Shown here piece after piece: positions 43,624 through 57,065 of a stretch of DNA of 64,000 nt (positions are counted from its first letter, which is position 1; each line of letters begins with the position of its first letter). The notes under the pieces were generated by a model. It had not been told where the DNA came from. It worked only from the letters and a program-made list of their open reading frames with translations, and searched no databases. This DNA comes from Balanoglossus misakiensis. Lineage: Eukaryota; Hemichordata. Where the stretch lies: assembly GCA_040954595.2 (NCBI GenBank), contig CM082591.2:5084001-5148000 (forward strand). The letters run 5' to 3'. A program made the translations under genes and the position numbers.

Positions 43624-46189
43624 CGACGGACAGACAGACAGACAGGTTAACTGATAAATGAGAGAATGACTCCATCCGTCTGTTTTGTCTGTATGTCTGT
43701 CTGTCTTTTTCATGGACTGACTGACTTGCTGTCTCCGAATCCCATGGTGACTGCGCAACTGTCGATGCTATTGCAAAGGTTATGCATATATCCGTCTGTG
43801 CAGCCCTTTTTGGGCGTCCGGGACGCAGTGCCCTTAGAGCATTGCTTCTGTATGAAAGCATCCGCACGAGAAACAAAAGCGAAACCACGGACGACTCATG
43901 TGACTGGGGCGGGCCTTACTTGGAAATTCGACCCTCTGTATCTGGGACCACTCACTCCGCTGACAGAATGGTTCAACGACCCCTACTTAAAAAATCTTAA
44001 AGCAGCCTAGCTGTTGTATGTTGCTGGCGTAGACATGCATTTTAAGTCCGAGAGCAACGCTGAATTCAAACCAACAGGACATACCCGACGTGCTGAACTT
44101 CAACACCGAGCTCCCACGTGGATTACAAGATACCAGTCCCCGTCGCTCATGGCCGAGTGCTCCTTGTCTGTTTTCTGTTCGGCTCACGCCACTTGACTGC
44201 CGCGCCGTTGCCGAGAGTCAAAAATCAAAAACCCTTACGTAATATTCAAAATACCCAGGTGTACGGCTACTGCAGCTAATTGTTCATCCACCAATGATAT
44301 TTAAATTCTACGCATTCGTAGTACAATCGTAACAAAGTCAATAATCAAAACAGTCAATCCTGAACGCAAACCGTCGCAAATCGTGGCCTGTATCATGTAA
44401 GCGAACCCGTCCTCCAATGTACAAGCGGAGTTCCACAGATAGTGTCATGGAAGAAATAGATGTGAAACTTACTTTGGAATATGGCCAAAAGTTGACCAAC
44501 GTTAAGCTGCAACTCACCCCAGGTCCAAAGCAGTCTGAACAATGATTGTGGAAATCTTACTGATTTAAGGGACATATTATGTAAATTGAGCACGTGCTTA
44601 ACAGGCATATATTCAGTTTTACTTTCCATTTCCAAACACAATAGCCAAGAAGCCGTTTGCGCATGCGTGCATTCAACAAACTCACTTGGTTGTCATATAT
44701 AAAGTATCATATTATTAATTTAAAAAAAATAAAAAATAAAACTCTTTTCGTGACCAGGAAAAGAAAGGTAATATTTAGCTGAGCATCCGTAACAAGCTGA
44801 ATTATTAAAGACGATATGAAGTTTTCTTCGCCGAGAACCAACCACCGATTGGGATAATTAATCTCACAACTTGAAAGCTGATGGTTATCGCTTTAATATT
44901 TCTAGTATTGAATGATTAGTTTTCAATGGACTTCTCTGAATGAAACCAAGAAACGGGAACTCTCCCCTTGCCCTGCTGAGATTACGAGGACTCCCAAAAC
45001 TGATGAGGATACCACAGCCAAGGGGTTGCTCCAGACACAGAAAGAAAATCGCGGGGATGGTTAAAACATGTTTTTTTTTGTCAGCCACACGACATGAAGG
45101 AGAGCTACACCGGGCCACGGGACAGGTCACACCGCGAGAAATACAAGTCGACGAAGGACAGACCAGACGAAGACGACATAACACGATCTCCCACAGCGCT
45201 GCAATTCACATCACGTGACCACACAATTGTCACCCCCTTTAAACTTGTACGCGGAGAGATTTCTTCCCGTTTTGTTAGAAACCCAAGGGTTTTCATCATC
45301 ATCATCATCATTTTAATTCAGTTTTTACGATTTTCGTCTGGTAAATTCGAACCTCGACCACTGACGTTTCCTGGTTGGTCCTAGCCCCGGCTACTCAACT
45401 TTTTTTCTGCGAGATGTCCTGACCAGTGACCCATGTATGGCGTTTTGTGACTTCTGTGTCACCAAGGCCACTGTGTCACCATAAAGAATGCTACGCGGTA
45501 TATCACCTGATTTCTTTTGACCAAGCAAAAGGCTTGGTACACGAACAATGGCGACAGTGGCAGACGTAACCAAAATCTGGGTTTTTCCTGCGCGGACCCT
45601 ATTGTATTGTACAACACCACCACAGCTCAAACCCAGACCAGTCTCGAGCGAAACTGTGACGTCACCTTATTGCAGAGCAACCCTATCGTGTTGAGGTCAC
45701 GCAATACCTGAATCCGCAGATTTATATATAGCTTGGTTTTTACGCCAGCCGAACTTCCTGCTCCGAGGGGTCGCGTTCAGCCATCGGTCAATCAATGAAT
45801 GAGATGAATGGGTTACTATAAAGTATCTCGTTTGGGGATTTGTGTACAAAGGGGCACGCCAAAAAAGGACGAAGGAAAAGCAATGGTGCGTTGTAACTCC
45901 CCCCCCCCCCTTACGCCACGAGAAAGGAATTTTCAGTTTAGATTTTACGCGTCCCTATTTCGTTTCAGCTAGAGTACAGTGGAAACATGCGAATTTGCGA
46001 AAAATCACATGCGCAATAAACTGTAAACGATGCGTGACGGCAGACGCCTAAAAGCATGGCGATACTTGGTAGAACTGTCATCACCGGCCGTACTTTTTTT
46101 TTTCACCGACGAGATAGTTAGGAGACTTCGCGTCATTTTTCTCCCAAAATTGTGAGCGTGATTATGTCCAACTCTGAGCCTTTTCATGA

Positions 46190-46190
46190 T

Positions 46191-46274
<84 letters not shown>

Positions 46275-46275
46275 T
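46190..46275. repeat. (TTTC)n microsatellite with pyrimidine-rich tail
   Basis: About 21 copies of TTTC, then 130 bp of CT-rich low-complexity sequence. Translates as S-F-F-L or K-E-R-K in the various frames. Confidence 0.97.
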
Positions 46276-48831
46276 TCCCCTTCCCTCTTTCCTCTCTCCC
46301 CTCTTTCCCTCCCTCCCTCGCTCTCTGTCTGTTTGCCATTTCTTTCTTTCTCTAGGCTCTTCCAATCACCCCCTCTCTCTCCCTCACCCCTCCCCCTCTC
46401 TCTCAAAGTACCCTCAAAGTATCTTGCACTCTCTGACTACAAGTCAAGTACTTAAGTTGATACCCAGCCCATCCCTGACGAAAATGCATCATTAAACACA
46501 ATCAAACGGATAAAAGATGGAGAGATGCACTGATAGGTACAGTGACGCAGCCAGCTTATTAACTGAAAAAACTGTGAGCGTAAAACAAGAATTTTTACCG
46601 ACGCAATGCGTGGTTCGCATGTTGAATGGAAATCAAGACAACACTACGATCAGAATTGTGAATTAAATGTTGACTCCCCGTGTAATACGCGCAACCTTGA
46701 AGCCAAATCATCCTTTTTGCATCTTTATCGAGGTGAGTAAAAAGTGAAATAAAACAGAATTAAAATACAGGACTATAGTTAAATCTATGAAAATGTTAGA
46801 CCAAGGACAGGAGCGAGCTGCAGATGAAATATACTCAGCGTGGAAGATGAAGTTGTGGAAAATAGAAAAGAAATGTTAAAAAGATGATAATTTCTTATTG
46901 GTCAGATTTACTCACGTGTGCTGATGAAACTCAGTGACTTCTTTGGAAGTGTGGACGGGTTACAGTACTGGTAAATCGTCTGCGTAAGAAAAATCCCCGT
47001 TTTACTCACTCTTTACTACGATTTCATTCATGCGGCGTTCGGCGGCGCTACTGGAGCAAGCAGCGCGGGGCCGTCACATTTTAAACTCCGAATATTACCG
47101 AATATTTTATGAAAGGGGAATTCCCGTAGTTTCCCTCTCGTCGACATCGGACCGTCAAACTGCGCATGTCCGCTCCGGCCAAGGGGGGGCGTCAAGCTCG
47201 ACCTAGTTTAATTTGCATACTGGTACGCGGCGAATCGTCAACGCATTTCAACTTATCTTCAACATCCCTAACACTAAATTAATCTCTCATGCATTTTAAC
47301 GACAAAAAGTAGTAAGACTAACATGTACAACCCCCAAATCATGCAAGAATGGATATTTTTACGATCTGAAATCTAGAAAAATTCCAATGAAATTCATCCC
47401 GGGGGTCTTTCTGTAAGAAATAGTCATTCCGATGAATTTCGCTGATAAATAAAGCGAGCCCTCAGTAGTACAGTGAAACTGGAGGAAGTCCAAACTGGTC
47501 AAACTTTCTCTTTGTCCCTTGGAGCGTGACTTGGAGCCTCGGTGAATGTCTTAAAGCCAGGGTTGATTTTCGTCCACGTGAAAGTCTATGATTGGTTCTT
47601 AAGTACATGTGTTATTGTATTAGTTTATTTCAGATCAATTCTCCGTTGACCAAATGCATCGCTCTTCGTATACAGCTGAGCGCCAAGAAAGAGATCACCA
47701 CACTTGAAATAGTCTTGAAAAAAGTATTTCGTGGCCAATTTTCGATAGTGTAGCCAAAGCATTTGGTTTGCTTAATTTTCTTATTTTGTGAAATAACAAG
47801 ATTTCATTGGATACCGGGCAACCCGTCAGTTAACGATAACAAGTTAACGAGATTATAATGTATGGGTTGGGAGATACTAGTTATACGTTGTTATCTGTCC
47901 GATGCTATGATGAGTAGAGAAATCTGTGAGATAAAACAACTCGAGATAACAAACTGAATGAGATTCGGTACGGTTAATGCCGCCATTATCATCGATGGAA
48001 GCAGCGATAAAAAATCGGCATCAAAATTTCCACGGGCACGACATGGTTTGGCGACTAAGCTCATGATCCACCAGCGTTCGCATATTTGGATTAATGCGGC
48101 ACATGATATATGCAGTTGTATCACGAATCATACTCAAATGACTTGTCAGGGCCCTGGCCTGCTTTTACTCCGTGGTTTGCCGATTACGTCACTTTCGCTC
48201 ACGAGAGTCGCGTATGCTTTGGACTAAAAGCGAAAGCATATCACAAGACCAAACCCACCCTCCTGAACTGCCCTGATCTATTATACAACAATGAAGGAAG
48301 GAAAAACAATTCTGGGCAGCTTCAAGTGATTTTGATTTTGTTAAAAATCCGCACAGGGAAGAACTTGCAGTTCATGCGTGTCTCCAATATGTTCAGGTTG
48401 GGCAGATCTCATTGAGATTAATCTAATCCTATATAAAACGTGTCGTTTTTCGCAGATTCCTAAACAAAATCGCGCAGTTTTATGTTTTTGCTAATTGTAC
48501 ATTCCTCACGCCGGTTACTGACCGTTCCATGTCATAGTGGACGACAAAATCGAGCTGGGAATACCAAGACACCCACGCGGGTACCCAGATTTTGACAAAA
48601 ATACACCCTTCCGTAAACTTTACACAGCGGGTATACAAGCGCGTTTAACCCTGGTATTCGTCGGTGGGATTAAGGGGAGTTGAAATAGAAATCACGAAGC
48701 GTGTCTACCCGAAACTTGAATCAGGAAGTTAGGATTTTAGTGCTGGGGGGATCAGTAACATTACCACGGAATTCTTTTTACCAGCACCAAACGGAAAACT
48801 GGCAACATCGTATTTCTTTCATGCCAGCAAC

Positions 48832-49931
48832 GCGTTATCTCTAAAATTGTAACAACGTCACAATGTACTAGACAAAGAGGCGTCCCCCCATCCCAATTGC
48901 GCAGTTGAAGTACGTGCGTGTTGAGAGAGAGACGTGAACAGAAAGGGGTAGGAGACTGACTTGAACACGGACGACGAGAGTTGTTTAGCGTGTCGAACGC
49001 TGCTCTACGAAGCTCGTAGTTACCTACTGACCGGGACATTTGCGCTTGAACGGACTGGGTTCCTCCCGATTGCCGCACGCCGGCGGGTATGAAAGTGTAG
49101 GCTAAGACGTCGATCCACCGGCCGGCTGCACTGTTCCCAACATTACCAGCTCCACGCCACTTTGAGCTGCACCGCGGTCGGATATCCCACCCCGGCTGCC
49201 GGACAGCATATGAAGGTGTCTGAGGCCTTTTCTAGTCAAAACTTTGGGGTTTTCGGAATGGGAAATAGCGGAACAAGAACATGGATATATACTAAATCAT
49301 GAACGCCAAACAAACACGTTGAAAAAGACAGATCTGAAAAATTCATGTGGCGTCCGCCGCTGGGCGCATTGACGCGTCAACGTTTTTTTCAAACAACGTA
49401 ACCTGTCACGATTGCTTCCACAAACAACAAGTTCGTGCGTAGGTCGAGAAAGTTCTCAAGCGGCCAGGTGATCGCGGCAAGGTTAGCGGCGGCCTCGCAC
49501 GCCCGAATTTGCCACAAAACTATCAGTCCACACAGCAATGCCGTTCAAACTCTTCCGTCGTATTTATTTCAACACAAATTCAGAATACAACACGGCAGTT
49601 TGGTACGTCGTCTCTATCCTACACTGCTAATTCTCATCTCAATCTCTAAAAAAGTTCAACAGACGGGATACACTGCAACCCGCGGCACTAGGAACGGTAA
49701 AATTCACGTCTCTGCTTCACAGGAATCTACCGACCTGAAGTGGGAGGAACCCAGTCCGTTCAAGTACAAATGTCCCGGTAAGAAGGTAACTACGAGCTTC
49801 CTAGAGCAGCGTTCGAGTCGACACGTCTCTCTCAACACGCACGTACTTCAACTGCGCAATAGGGATGGGGGGGGGGGGGGCGCCTCTTTGTCTACTAAAT
49901 TGTGACGTTGTTACAATTTTAGAGATAACGT
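48832..49931. mobile_element. Inverted-repeat element, about 1.1 kb
   Basis: The left arm (48832-49067) and right arm (49741-49931) are inverted copies: CGTTATCTCTAAAATTGTAA, TTGCGCAGTTGAAGTACGTG and CGGACTGGGTTCCTCCC occur in both, in opposite order. The right arm lacks about 45-50 bp present in the left arm after the GAGAGACGTG segment, and carries a G run. The 670-bp centre has a 156-codon open frame that extends into the right arm, but it resembles no transposase I recognise. Either a foldback transposon or an inverted duplication. Confidence 0.65.
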
Positions 49932-51631
49932 GTCGGGCCCCCTCAAAGAAGCCGGTGGCCCCCTCAAAGAAAGCCGGTGTTGCTAGTTTGGCATTCGTTG
50001 CTAGTAAAAAGAATTTTGTAGTAAGGTATATTTTCAGAAAAACGACAGTCGTCTAAAAACCTTTCCATTCTTGGCTATGTTGAAGTGTGTGACGAGTCTT
50101 TTTGAAAACAAAGAAGAAAACCATGTTGTTTACCGTCTATAGTTTTCATAAAAGTCGATGGAAGAAACTGCAGTTGACGTGGGGAATAAAAAAAAAACTT
50201 GAAAAGTTACAGCTAGTTGAGCCTTTAAAAGTTTGCATTCAGACGTGGGTCAAATAACTGAAAGTCAATTGCTAGTAAAAACGCCATTGATAGTAGAAAG
50301 GCCGTGACGTTCTAGCTAACAAGCTAACATTATCTTCACGTTTCCACCTCTGAGTCGCCATATTACTTCTGCACCTGGCGACCCCCCCCCCCCCCGCCGC
50401 CAGCAACAGCACAAATACACTAGAGTCCCCGCGGACAACAAAAGACTCCTTCGGACGCAAAACTAGAATACATAACCCGAGTACCCCCCCAACACACTCA
50501 CGAACAATTCTCACGCACATTGTCGCGGCAGCAACACGGTAGCCTGTTTTCATTTGGAGTCACTTCGAACGGCACCCTGTTATAACGAGGGAACACTACA
50601 GATTGTTGATATAGTAATGTATGTTTTATCACTCTGCAAGATGTATGGTCTGTGTAGAGGAGATACGACTACCATCTTGAGCACGACGTCTGCTGTTCGT
50701 CACAATTTCGACAGAACAACGTAACGGCCCTACGGGTACCCCAGACAGTTTGGACTGCCGGTAAACAGAAATTACTTAGCCGGGAACACAGCGGTAATAA
50801 AATTTCAAACTCTTGGCATTTTTGTTTACCTTGAAAGGAAATCGCCTCATTTTTATTCTCCTCTGAACGGTGTTAGCGTGAAAGATCTTTAATCACGCAC
50901 AATGTTGGATATTCTGCAGATTTACGGCCGGGTCTGTGATAGAATTCGTATTTGTGTTTAAAGTGTAAACAGTGGGGAGAATGCTCGCGGTTCGGTGATG
51001 TTTTAGAATCACTGAAGCAGTAAAAATTCCATCGACGGTGTGCTGTCGTGTGTCAAAAACCGTGAAACATAATCCTGCTGTTCTGTCACCGTGATTGAGC
51101 TAAACAGACTTGTACTCCAACAGGTGGTTTCTGTATGGAATATTGGAAGAAGGAGAAATCGCTGGGTTTGAGAATTAAAGTACCAACTCGCATCGAAACG
51201 CACAGAGAGCGTTCCCTCTTTGACATTGACTGAAAGTCCTATCATACTTATTTATACAGAGAGGGAGACGAGAGTGATGGAAAGAGAGGAGATAGGAGGG
51301 AGAGAGGGGAAGAGAGAGAGGGGGGAGACGACAAGCTTACTATACTAGATCAATGAAGACTGTAACACACAATTCGGGCATTTGCTGCTAACCTACAACA
51401 TATCGTCGGGGTGTAAGGATAACCAATATTCAGTTGTTGGCCAACTTTGTTGATAATTGGTATTTGATACCTTTTTTGCAACTGATCCTTTGGTTCGTGG
51501 AAGTTTACACAAAACTTGGGCCGTGTTGTTTTTCAATGACCTTTGAATGTCGATCTGCAACGGAGGTTGGCAATTCAACAAGGGTGTTGCGTTACATGAC
51601 CAAGCCATGAGTTTGCTGCGTTATTTTAAAT

Positions 51632-51945
51632 TTACCAGGCGAGATGAAAAATGTAACGTAGGGTCAGTAATTCCACTGTTTTTTTTTCAGTGATATTGGG
51701 GAGCGGTTCCCACTGGCAACGCTGAGAGGGAGGAATCGTGAGCAGTAAACTGTCTATAATCCCCTCGAGTAGGGATCTGTTTTGGATATCGCCAAGTGTC
51801 CGGGATTTCACAGCACTCAACGGGCACTGCGATACAGCTGCTATTCTTGGACCTTCGTCGAATACGTATACGTACTTCAGCACAGTCGTACCGTCAGAGT
51901 TCTCAAGGTCGAAATTTTCCCCTTTTGCTCCGTGTTGCAAAAACA
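51632..51945 (-). CDS. Weak candidate terminal exon
   Basis: After a minus-strand pyrimidine-rich tract (TTTTGCTTGTTTTTGCAACACGGAG) an open frame of about 100 codons runs to a stop at 51632. The composition is protein-like (NFDLENSDGTTVLKYVYVFD, then NRSLLEGIIDSLL). The plus strand is open in two frames as well, so this is not decisive. I recognise no domain. It may be a remnant of a transposable element or a real last exon whose upstream exons lie to the right. Confidence 0.28.
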
Positions 51946-54900
51946 AGCAAAACAAAATATACAAATAATTAATCAACGAATCAATGAATGAAGGAATCAA
52001 CCAACCGACTGGTCGACCGACCGACCGACCGACCTAACAAAACTTCATGCATACGGCCAAACTTCAAAGACCTCAATTATAATTAGCATACGGATACAAA
52101 TGTAGCTTGTCGCTTAGTTTATCCAAATATAACACCAAAACACTGGTCATCATAGAAATATTGTTTACTTTTTTTCCAGACAGAATGTGTGGGAACCAAT
52201 TTAGCGTTGGTTCAGAGTCCAGTGGAAACAACCACCCATGTAAAGATAATTACCATGACAACCAATTATTCCCATTTGAATGCATCGTCGAAGGTCAAAA
52301 TTGTTAGCCGGATAATGTTATGGTTTGGTTGAATAGCGGTCGCGATGACCGTGTATCTATGTCTGTCTGTCCATCCATCCATCGTCCACAAAACATTTAT
52401 TTGCCAATATGTCTAGAAAAATAGATGAATACCGTTCCTGTCGAAACATCCAGTGCAATTCTTGACATTCTCTCGGGGGCATGGTGTGTCGAAACCGACC
52501 CTGGAAATCTGGCAAAAAATTGAAACATTAAAAAAATCACACGTTTTGCACATAAAACTCATCTTTTAGGTTGAATGGTCTTGGATGGGGAGGCAATAGC
52601 CTAAATATCGCACTTTCGTCCGCCAAAATCGAGGTCAGAGTACGCTGTAAATCATGTTTTCAAAGCCCTGTCTTCTTCACACGAATGCGATAGGCGTGAA
52701 GTTGATAAGGTTGGACTTCATGACCTCCTTTCCCCCCAAAATGACACTATAGAGCAGGTGGTCGTCTGGTCAGAAATTGAGTGCCCCTCACAGTTAGCGC
52801 CTAATAACTGCTTAATGGGTACAGCTAGAACACATTCACTTGACAATCGCGTTTTAATGGTGTGCTATCGGTACATGTATTAAAGACAGTGTCGCCTTGA
52901 GTCACCAAAGGTTAAATGAGAGAAACGGTTGGTTGTAGTCCATCCTTTCGATGACACTCACGCTAAAAAGTGAAATGGGGACAATTCTTCGGCAAAATAT
53001 AATTATTGAGCACGATGAGTATCTATTCATGATTAAAACATGACAGATTTATGATCGTGAAATTCTTGATTTTCAACCAGCTTAAAAAGTACATGTACGA
53101 GTAATTGGTCTATCTCGAGCAAAGCCAGGTTTCAAAAGTTTCATAACAGTTTTTGTACAATGGCAGAGGGAAAATGGGAAGCAAAAAAAACGGGAACCGA
53201 ATCAAATATCTCTAAAGGAGTGATAAACATCACTTAGCTGTATTTTGTGAATGGGTGTCTGAAAGGCAAAGCTGCCGACAGGTTGCTGTTGTCATGGACT
53301 CACGTGATCACCTCTCGTCCAATCCTGTTCGACGTAGTGTATAGTGCGCTGAAAACAGTTGCGGCAAGACAGAAATTTAGCATTTCGACTAAGTTTCGAG
53401 CATCCAGATAGCAATATCGTGGGTCAACAATGTTATATTCAGCCTGATAATAAATGAACCTTTAAAATCTCGGATAAAAATCTCGTCGTTGAGACAAACC
53501 AGACTGGGTCAAATCTGCTACTGCAGGACTCGTAACCCCCAACATGACATACATGCTATGGGATTTAAATCTCTTTGTGTTATATTTTTTCAATTTTTTT
53601 CTTTTTCAGAATTTTGCATTATATAACTTTATCGTCTGCTCAGATTATAAATCTCACTAGTGCATGTCGGGAGGGGTAGTTGTATTTTGAATTCGTCGGT
53701 TCTGGTTCAATACATTGTGGCCTGAAGCAAACTTGGTGTTTATTTGACTACACGTATACCGCAGCTGTGTTGGAAATTCCACAGCATTCAGTGTTTCACC
53801 ATCCGATAGTCGTTCTCTCTCTCCCCGGCCCTCTCTGCGATTACTATGTCAACATTGATTCTGCGCGTTCCGTTGTCACCGCGATACCATAGCGACGCCG
53901 CGATAATTGGCCGCGGCAACGTAACACCTGCCGCGCAACGACTCACTGTGTTGTTATTGTTATCTGCGCATATTCGCGTGACTTTCCCTCACCAACGAGA
54001 TGTCGGTTAGCAGGCAGACACCAGATTTCAGGCCACGCCTTCAACACGGTCTCTCAAGAAGTTGTCATAGGCCACGGGAAATAACCACGTTTACAGGTGC
54101 TGTAAAATTGGTCAGATAAACCTGGGCTGTCTGCGAGTCTGAACCAGGCCTGGCGATGAAGGAATTTGTACAGTGACGTAATTTATGGTGTCACCCAGTG
54201 CTGTGATTAGAAGTCTGTTATGTGGACAGTCGTCCGGCAGTGTTGAATTCAGTGTCTGAACTTTCGCTAGGTGTACTTTCAGAGAATGTGCGTGCCAATT
54301 TGACGACAGTAAAATGTAAACAAGAATTTTTGTGTGCACTGAAAATTGGCGCAATCCACAAAGAGTAATAAACAAGCCTTTTATCTCACAATTCATGTTA
54401 TCCCTTCTAAGTGACGACTTGAGAGGGGTGCTTGTTCATTTGAATTCGGCTTCAAGTGCAGGGGGCGAAAACAACGACAAACGGAACAGAAGCCGAAGAT
54501 CAATGCCAACCGAATTTACTTACTTCCCGTTAAGCACAGCTTAGCAACGGTGTCTGGACCCTGGGTTTTCAACGGAGAACGCAATTTCATCTGTTTGTGT
54601 GTGTGTCTTTAGCATGTTAAAGAAATCAGAATAAAGCGAAAACTGTCACACAGACATGATCTTCTTCTCAACAGTACGTACCGACGGTGGGTGATGTACG
54701 CTTGTCGCCAGGACAGGTTGCCTAAACAGGCTGCAACAGGGGATCAGCAAAGTAGTCATCGCCAAATGCATTTCTCAACTTGAATCACTCGGTCTCCTTT
54801 TTTATTGGGCGTGCTGCAGCGTTGTACACACCGAGCCATTAACGGTCACGCCAGGTGCGTTTGAACTAGAACACACTCGAAGTGCACTTAGCGTGACTTC

Positions 54901-55600
54901 TTGGTGTGAACATTTTTTTATTGCGAGCACTCAACAATTAAAACCTCATCATCACTGTTATTGCAAATTAGCAAACACGCGGAGGAATCTCCATAGGGTG
55001 ATTCAGAACGGAACTCCTTATAAAGAATTTGGCAATCTTGCAATCTGCGCAATCAGACTAAGTATAGTTTACAGTAATATAACAATGAATGAGACATTTT
55101 GCCTATCTCTTTAGATTAACTAGTCGATTTGTTCAGTATCCCTGATTGCGATATCCATCTGATAGAGATACCCACGTAAACGCTGTTTGTTTAGTGGTAT
55201 ATAATGACACAACTATGACATGTGTAAGGCGACGGCAAAGACGCCTGACAAAACCTGAGGATGTTTTGAACAGAATAAGTACACTGAGTATGCTCAGTAT
55301 CACGTGATAAACTGAAGTATTTCGTCATCGACGACAAAAATTTTTTTTTGTAAAGTTCCATTCAGCGGGCCAAGCTATTTTCATTTAAAACTGTACGACA
55401 AAATTGAAAACATTTTTTTCATAAGGTTTTGCACTTTAGCCCCAAAGAGGAACCTTACATTGAAAAAAAACACGTACACACACTCGTCCGCCTTTAATAT
55501 GTGGAAGTGTTGGATCGCAACTGAAATAGATACATGTTTATAGGTCTGCACAGGGTCAAAAGTTTTCAGCCATCTTTGCAAGGTTCGTAAGAAGAGATTT

Positions 55601-55668
<68 letters not shown>

Positions 55669-55669
55669 A
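55601..55669. repeat. (ATC)n trinucleotide microsatellite
   Basis: About 23 uninterrupted ATC/CAT units. On the minus strand it reads as poly-Met in one frame, which is an artefact. Confidence 0.97.
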
Positions 55670-56952
55670 TTCAAACACGACCCAGGGATTATGATCAAGA
55701 AGATGTCTTTGTGACCCGAAAATCAATTACCAGTTTATGAATTGCAAAGCCAATTTTCTGACAACGTCAGAGTATGAACACTTTACGAAATTCGCCACCG
55801 AAACAGCAAATCCTTGAGGTAGCGTCGGTTCACAGTGTTTTGGGGGAAACCAGATTCCTGTTACAAGCTCTTTTGAGATATTGCCATGTATAATTATTTG
55901 TTGTGTGTCTCCGATTCTGGCACCTGGTGGTCACCCATTTGCGATATTATTTAAATTTGGCCACTTGACCAGTCTCACAATAGCCGGGGAAAACCCCAAT
56001 GCTCGCCGATACCGCAAAATCCATTTAAGTCTAGTGCGCAGGCCGACTGAGAGATTAGTATGCTCTGTGATCCTAAGACATCAATGGGCGCCCTATTTTC
56101 CCCGGGAAATTAGCACGTGTTGCACGTGTCCCCCTGTTTTCGTGTTATACAATGTAATACGGCTTTACGACCATATTTGGACATAACTCGGAGAGTGGGC
56201 ACGCTCGCGCTGACTGATTGACCGGCCGAGGCTGGGATATTCCTGTTGCTATTTTTAGAACTTCATTTACCTATGGCCATTGAACCGTGTTGTGTTGTTT
56301 AAAAGCCACCGGACGTGCCCCTAGGCTTACAGCATACGCGTTGTTGTATGAATGAAAGGGGGGGGGGGGGGGGTCAAAAGGTATTTCACAGCATAAGCCA
56401 ACACACGCTGGCATCGAAGGGATTTTAGTTCGTTTTTCGCCTGTCTTAAGATTTCATATGTAATCTGTGGTCGGTATAGGTATCATACACTGCGACATCT
56501 CACAAGATCTTTTTGACGCTGAAATGAGCAAATTATTTTTTCTTATCGAAATAAGCATCTCTAGTACTCTAATCTAGTGGCGATTATCACATCAATTGCT
56601 TCTCAATTCCCTTGTGTACGTGTTTCAAAAGGTTACCATATTAAACGTAAAAAACTGGAATTTCCAGTTTTAGGCTTTTAGCCACGCCCACAATAGTCTT
56701 GCAAATTTATATCAGTGAGCGATCTTTTTTCTCCGCCTAAGATGGCTTGCTCACGAGCTATCGAAAGCCAGGACCTTCGAATTCTCTGGTGGTTCTCTGC
56801 ACTAAACATACATGATTATATTTTTACTTCTAACGTTCAAGATCTGTAAAAGTATTTTATTTCTTTATTTTACGGAACCACCCTCTCATAAATGTACACG
56901 CTTCACAAATTGATACGTGCTATACGCTTGCTATTCGATGTATTACGACTCC

Positions 56953-57065
56953 AGGGGGCGCATTTCAGCCAGTGGACGAGCATGATATTGTATACAGGCC
57001 TGGTTGGTTCTCCGGTTTCAGAGAAGTCTGGGAAAGTTTTTACATTCGGGTTTACTCTCCGAAAG
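56953..57065 (+). CDS. Weak candidate internal exon
   Basis: A frame with strikingly protein-like content (GAFQPVDEHDIVYRPGWFSG, then FREVWESFYIRVYSPK) ends at a consensus donor, CCGAAAG|GTAAGT. An acceptor may be ACTCCAG|GG or the CATTTCAG|CC a few bases on. A short ATG ORF (MACSRAIESQDLR...) starts upstream at 56741. No partner exon of matching phase was found and the family is not recognised. Confidence 0.3.

Larger units (their letters stand above)
40205..48831. other. Upstream region of the SPI-like gene, no firm gene
   Basis: Contains (CATT)n at 43.53-43.62 kb, (TTTC)n at 46.19-46.28 kb and many random ORFs. Two open segments with protein-like composition on the plus strand at about 44.89-45.07 and 45.09-45.29 kb (the second after a T-run and TCAG) could be exons, but they are too close to be spliced to each other and match nothing I know. 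A leader exon of the SPI-like gene is expected somewhere here. Confidence 0.4.

Noticed and set aside
44888-45290. Two protein-like plus-strand frames that might be neighbouring exons
   Set aside because: The gap between them is about 25 bp, too short for an intron, and the phases only fit if such an intron existed.
46005-46455. ORFs rich in K-E-R-K or S-F-F-L
   Set aside because: Microsatellite (TTTC)n plus CT-rich tail.
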